From Candidatus Latescibacterota bacterium (GTDB taxonomy: Bacteria; JAAXHH01): DNA of 64,000 bases. The notes under the pieces are model-generated. The model was not told the origin of the DNA, ran no database searches, and worked only from the letters and a program-made list of their open reading frames with translations. Within the stretch, counting starts at the first letter, position 1, and each line of letters starts with the position of its first letter. The position numbers were made by a program, and so were the translations under genes. The stretch lies in the NCBI GenBank assembly GCA_012270975.1, contig JAAXHH010000141.1, positions 987,958 to 1,051,957 on the forward strand, read 5' to 3'. Shown in pieces: positions 61,749 to 64,000 of this stretch.

Positions 61749-63499
61749 CGCAGCATCCTTTCTTCGGCATCCAGATCGACCGAGACCGAACGCGCGGTCC
61801 TGACCGAACGCGCGGCCCTTGGAGCGGCACCGCATCGCAGATCGCCCTGGAGATCTTCTATTTGATCCATCCAGCTGGTGAATTCCGTGCCCATCGGGAT
61901 ACAGACTTCCGTGCCGGACAGCCACAGCACCAGGAGATCGAGTTGAAGGAACGACTCCGGCAACGGTCCGGCAAGCGCGGCATTGTCCCGCACCAGAAAC
62001 ACGGTCAGATCCGACAGCCGGCCCAGTTCCTCCGGAACGTCACCGGACAGGTTGTTCGCCGACAGGGAGAGCCGGGTCAGGCTTTCCATCCCTCCGAGTT
62101 CGGGGGGTATGGGGCCGCTAAGCCGATTGTTGTAGAGCCAGAGGACCGTCAGGTTGTCGAGATCCGACAGTGAGGGAGGTATTTGTCCGGACAGGCGGTT
62201 ACTGTCCAGCCAGAGCGTCCGCACGTTCGTCAATCCGCCCAGCTCAGGCGGTATGGATCCCTCCAACTCGTTATCCGACAGGATAAACCTCTCGACTTTC
62301 CGAAGCTGGCCCAGTTCGGAAGGTATCTCGCCGCTTAGCCTGTTGTCGTGCAATTCGAGGGCGGTCAGGTTCTCAAGCCCGCCAAGCTGAGACGGAATGG
62401 GACCGCTCAGGTCATTGCCGTAGAGGAACAGCAATCTGAGGCTCGTCAGGTCTCCGAGTTCGGGAGGGATGGATCCTTCAAGCCTGTTCCTCGATACGGA
62501 CAGCCACTCGAGCTTTCCGAGTTGGCCAAGTTCAGCCGGAATGGGCCCGGTCAGTTGATTCTCGTACAGGGCGAGATCCTCCAGGTGGGACAGGCTTCCC
62601 AATTCCGGGGGGATGGGACCGCTTAAGGCATTGCCGCCAAACTCTATCGTCCTCAGCTTTTCCAGTCGGGCCAGTTCTTTTGGAATGGTTCCGCCCAGCC
62701 GGTTCAACTTGAGTCTGAGCTCCTGCAGGTGCATGAACCGCCCGATCTGCAGGGGCAGGGATCCTCGCAGGTTGTTGTCGTCCAGGACGATGCGGACCAC
62801 CGCGCCCGTCTCGTCGGTTTCGATGCCGAACCAGTCGCCTACAGGCGCCGTGCTGAGCCAGTTGTCGCTCCTTTTCCAACCGGGGCCTCCCGTATGCTCA
62901 TAAAACGCGACGAGGAGACTCCGTTCGGCCCCGCAACCGATCATCCCATAGCCGTTTGCAATGGCGTTCCTCCATTCGCCGAACGCCTCGCCTTCGGGCA
63001 CGCACAGTTGCGTGTCGTAGGTCCAGAACGCCTTCAGGGTCAGCCCCAGGAGCGCGGCGGGCAGCGGTCCGGTCATGCCCTTGTTGCTGTCGACGAACAA
63101 CGCCGACAGGTTTTCGAGTTCTCCAAAGGATTCGGGGATGTTGCCGGACAACCGGTTATGGGACAGATCGAGTTCCCGAAGGGCCGTCAGTTGCCCTACG
63201 GCTTCGGGTATCTCCCCGGCCAGGTTGTTGTAGGCCAGGTTCAACCCGACGACCCTGTTCTCGCTATTCACCGAAACGCCGTACCATTCGCCGATCGGCC
63301 GGTCAGATCCCCAGTTGGACCGATCCCTCCAGTGCTCGCCGCCCGTCGCATCATACAGCGCAACAAGCGCCTGCGCTTCCGGATCGGGCGTGGATGCAAC
63401 GGGGGCTGGCATCGGTTGCTCCGGTGAGGTCATCGCGTTGTCCTTCCCGCACGACATCATGACCACCATTACGGACATCACGCAGACCAGTTTTCTCAT
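61730..63499 (-). CDS. Leucine-rich-repeat lipoprotein with two cap modules
   Basis: 589 residues. Lipobox VMMSCGKD; a first cap (LVALYDATGGEHWRDRSNWG) with a short LRR set, then a second cap (LLVAFYEHTGGPGWKRSDNWL) with about eleven LRRs (LSGPIPPELGSLSHLEDLAL). It thus holds two cap-plus-repeat units in tandem. Unlike the two LRR lipoproteins at 54-57 kb it has no Ig-like domain. The C-terminus has an Arg-Ser-Val repeat encoded by an 18-bp DNA repeat. Probably surface-exposed. Confidence 0.92.
   Translation of the reverse strand: MRKLVCVMSVMVVMMSCGKDNAMTSPEQPMPAPVASTPDPEAQALVALYDATGGEHWRDRSNWGSDRPIGEWYGVSVNSENRVVGLNLAYNNLAGEIPEAVGQLTALRELDLSHNRLSGNIPESFGELENLSALFVDSNKGMTGPLPAALLGLTLKAFWTYDTQLCVPEGEAFGEWRNAIANGYGMIGCGAERSLLVAFYEHTGGPGWKRSDNWLSTAPVGDWFGIETDETGAVVRIVLDDNNLRGSLPLQIGRFMHLQELRLKLNRLGGTIPKELARLEKLRTIEFGGNALSGPIPPELGSLSHLEDLALYENQLTGPIPAELGQLGKLEWLSVSRNRLEGSIPPELGDLTSLRLLFLYGNDLSGPIPSQLGGLENLTALELHDNRLSGEIPSELGQLRKVERFILSDNELEGSIPPELGGLTNVRTLWLDSNRLSGQIPPSLSDLDNLTVLWLYNNRLSGPIPPELGGMESLTRLSLSANNLSGDVPEELGRLSDLTVFLVRDNAALAGPLPESFLQLDLLVLWLSGTEVCIPMGTEFTSWMDQIEDLQGDLRCGAAPRAARSVRTARSVSVDLDAEERMLRCDPGY
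61784..61815. repeat. 18-bp tandem repeat, about 1.8 copies
   Basis: GACCGAACGCGCGGTCCT starts at 61784 and again at 61802. It lies at the 3' end of the LRR gene and is in frame. Confidence 0.85.
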
Positions 63500-63515
63500 T
63501 GTTCCTTAGATCCCT

Positions 63516-63653
63516 TTAAAGGCCGAAATTGGCGGCCATGTACGCGGCGAGCGCTTTTCTCACCAGTTCGCGCACGTCGTTTTCGATCTGGGTTCGCTGT
63601 GCCGCCCCGAGGCCTTCAGGCGGGGCCGGGGGCCTAGCCCATTTAAACGCCAT
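63516..63653 (-). CDS. Possible 45-residue small protein
   Basis: A short minus-strand frame between the LRR gene and the window edge: starts MAFKWARPPAPPEGL, then a helix with ENDVRELVRKALAAYMAANF, stop TAA at 63516. It has no ribosome binding site. The helical C-terminus is plausible protein sequence, but the evidence is thin. Confidence 0.3.
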   Translation of the reverse strand: MAFKWARPPAPPEGLGAAQRTQIENDVRELVRKALAAYMAANFGL

Positions 63654-64000
63654 GTTCGGTGGGAGGTAATCCCCATGGCGTACCCCGCCGTCTCATCACT
63701 CGTACGTGCCCGCCGCGTTTTCGGTCAGCCAGCCTCGTCAAGCAGTGCCTCCTACTTGCGACGGGCGGAGAAGGTGCACGAGACGCCGGATTCTGCTATC
63801 GCCGCGGACCGGGACGACGCCCCGCACTTTTTTCCGGACTCTTTCTGCACCCGGTCGCAACACCCGGCGCGACGACTTCCTTAACTTCATGATGGCATAG
63901 GATTAAGGCAGGAATGCCTGGATACCCCGTAAAACCGGACCGGAAGATTTCGTGTAAATCGATTGGATTGTATTGTTTGAAGTTACCCCGTTTTTGTGGA
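63654..64000. other. Right-edge region without a supported gene
   Basis: About 350 bp. A plus-strand frame starts at ATG 63675 with GGGAGG upstream but its protein looks random. A short hairpin AGGCA-GGAA-TGCCT occurs at 63906-63919. No family is recognised. Confidence 0.4.

Noticed and set aside
63675..63884. Plus-strand frame with good GGGAGG site
   Set aside because: The protein looks random (Arg/Ser/Pro rich, no structure). Kept only as a note.

Overview
The window is GC-rich, densely packed bacterial chromosome with about 55 protein genes, one tRNA and no rRNA, insertion sequence, prophage or CRISPR array that I can see. Many-family content (phytanoyl-CoA-dioxygenase-like, Gfo/Idh/MocA, LLM flavin enzymes, creatininase, HpcH/HpaI aldolases), outer-membrane beta-barrels, lipoproteins, Tat signals and plant-type leucine-rich-repeat lipoproteins suggest an uncultivated diderm. 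A Latescibacterota-like or other FCB-group lineage is my best guess; this is inference from gene content, not a marker-gene placement.

Layout. 1-8 kb: truncated thyX (minus, good promoter), a PhyH-like gene, an orphan HigA-type regulator with a promoter/operator, two overlapping SDR genes, a repeat-rich lipoprotein, a ThDP enzyme, tRNA-fMet with promoter and terminator, and a Gfo/Idh/MocA enzyme. 8-11.5 kb: an FtsX-type permease and an EamA transporter. 11.6-19.8 kb: a plus-strand catabolic-looking series (PhoX-like Tat protein, two HpcH/HpaI aldolases around an Ldh-family dehydrogenase, a deoxyribosyltransferase-like protein, two paralogous LLM flavin monooxygenases, a creatininase-family amidohydrolase). 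19.9-21.9 kb: a SpoIIE-type phosphatase carrying a -1 frameshift. 22-33 kb: a long minus-strand run of nine genes that may start at one promoter near 33.14 kb (Tat-exported HisC-like aminotransferase, membrane alpha/beta hydrolase, iodotyrosine-deiodinase-like flavoprotein, DapA-like lyase, second HisC-like enzyme, class-III aminotransferase, epimerase, exported PCM, membrane polyamine-synthase-like protein).

33.4-47.6 kb: porin, TupA-like binding protein, Gfo/Idh/MocA enzyme, ceramidase-like protein, coiled-coil membrane proteins, phosphodiesterase, PPK2, saccharopine-dehydrogenase-like enzyme, exported M14 peptidase, RspA and an RDD protein. 47.6-53.8 kb: a cluster of very small membrane/coiled-coil proteins (two are a tandem duplication, each with a plus-strand terminator-like hairpin opposite its 5' side), then a minus-strand set of PurM-like enzyme, Tat-lipoprotein SelA-like PLP enzyme, YkgJ protein, a small helical protein, a lipoprotein RidA and a CAP-domain lipoprotein. 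54-63.5 kb: three leucine-rich-repeat lipoproteins, an outer-membrane barrel and a single-chain histidine kinase/response regulator/DNA-binding protein.

Themes. Several enzymes that are normally cytosolic carry export signals here (aminotransferase, SelA-like enzyme, RidA, PCM). Short tandem repeats, often with periods that are multiples of 9 nt, occur in and between genes throughout. The best candidates for an undescribed system are the duplicated small membrane proteins with opposing covarying hairpins, and the envelope-anchored PLP enzyme plus RidA pair.
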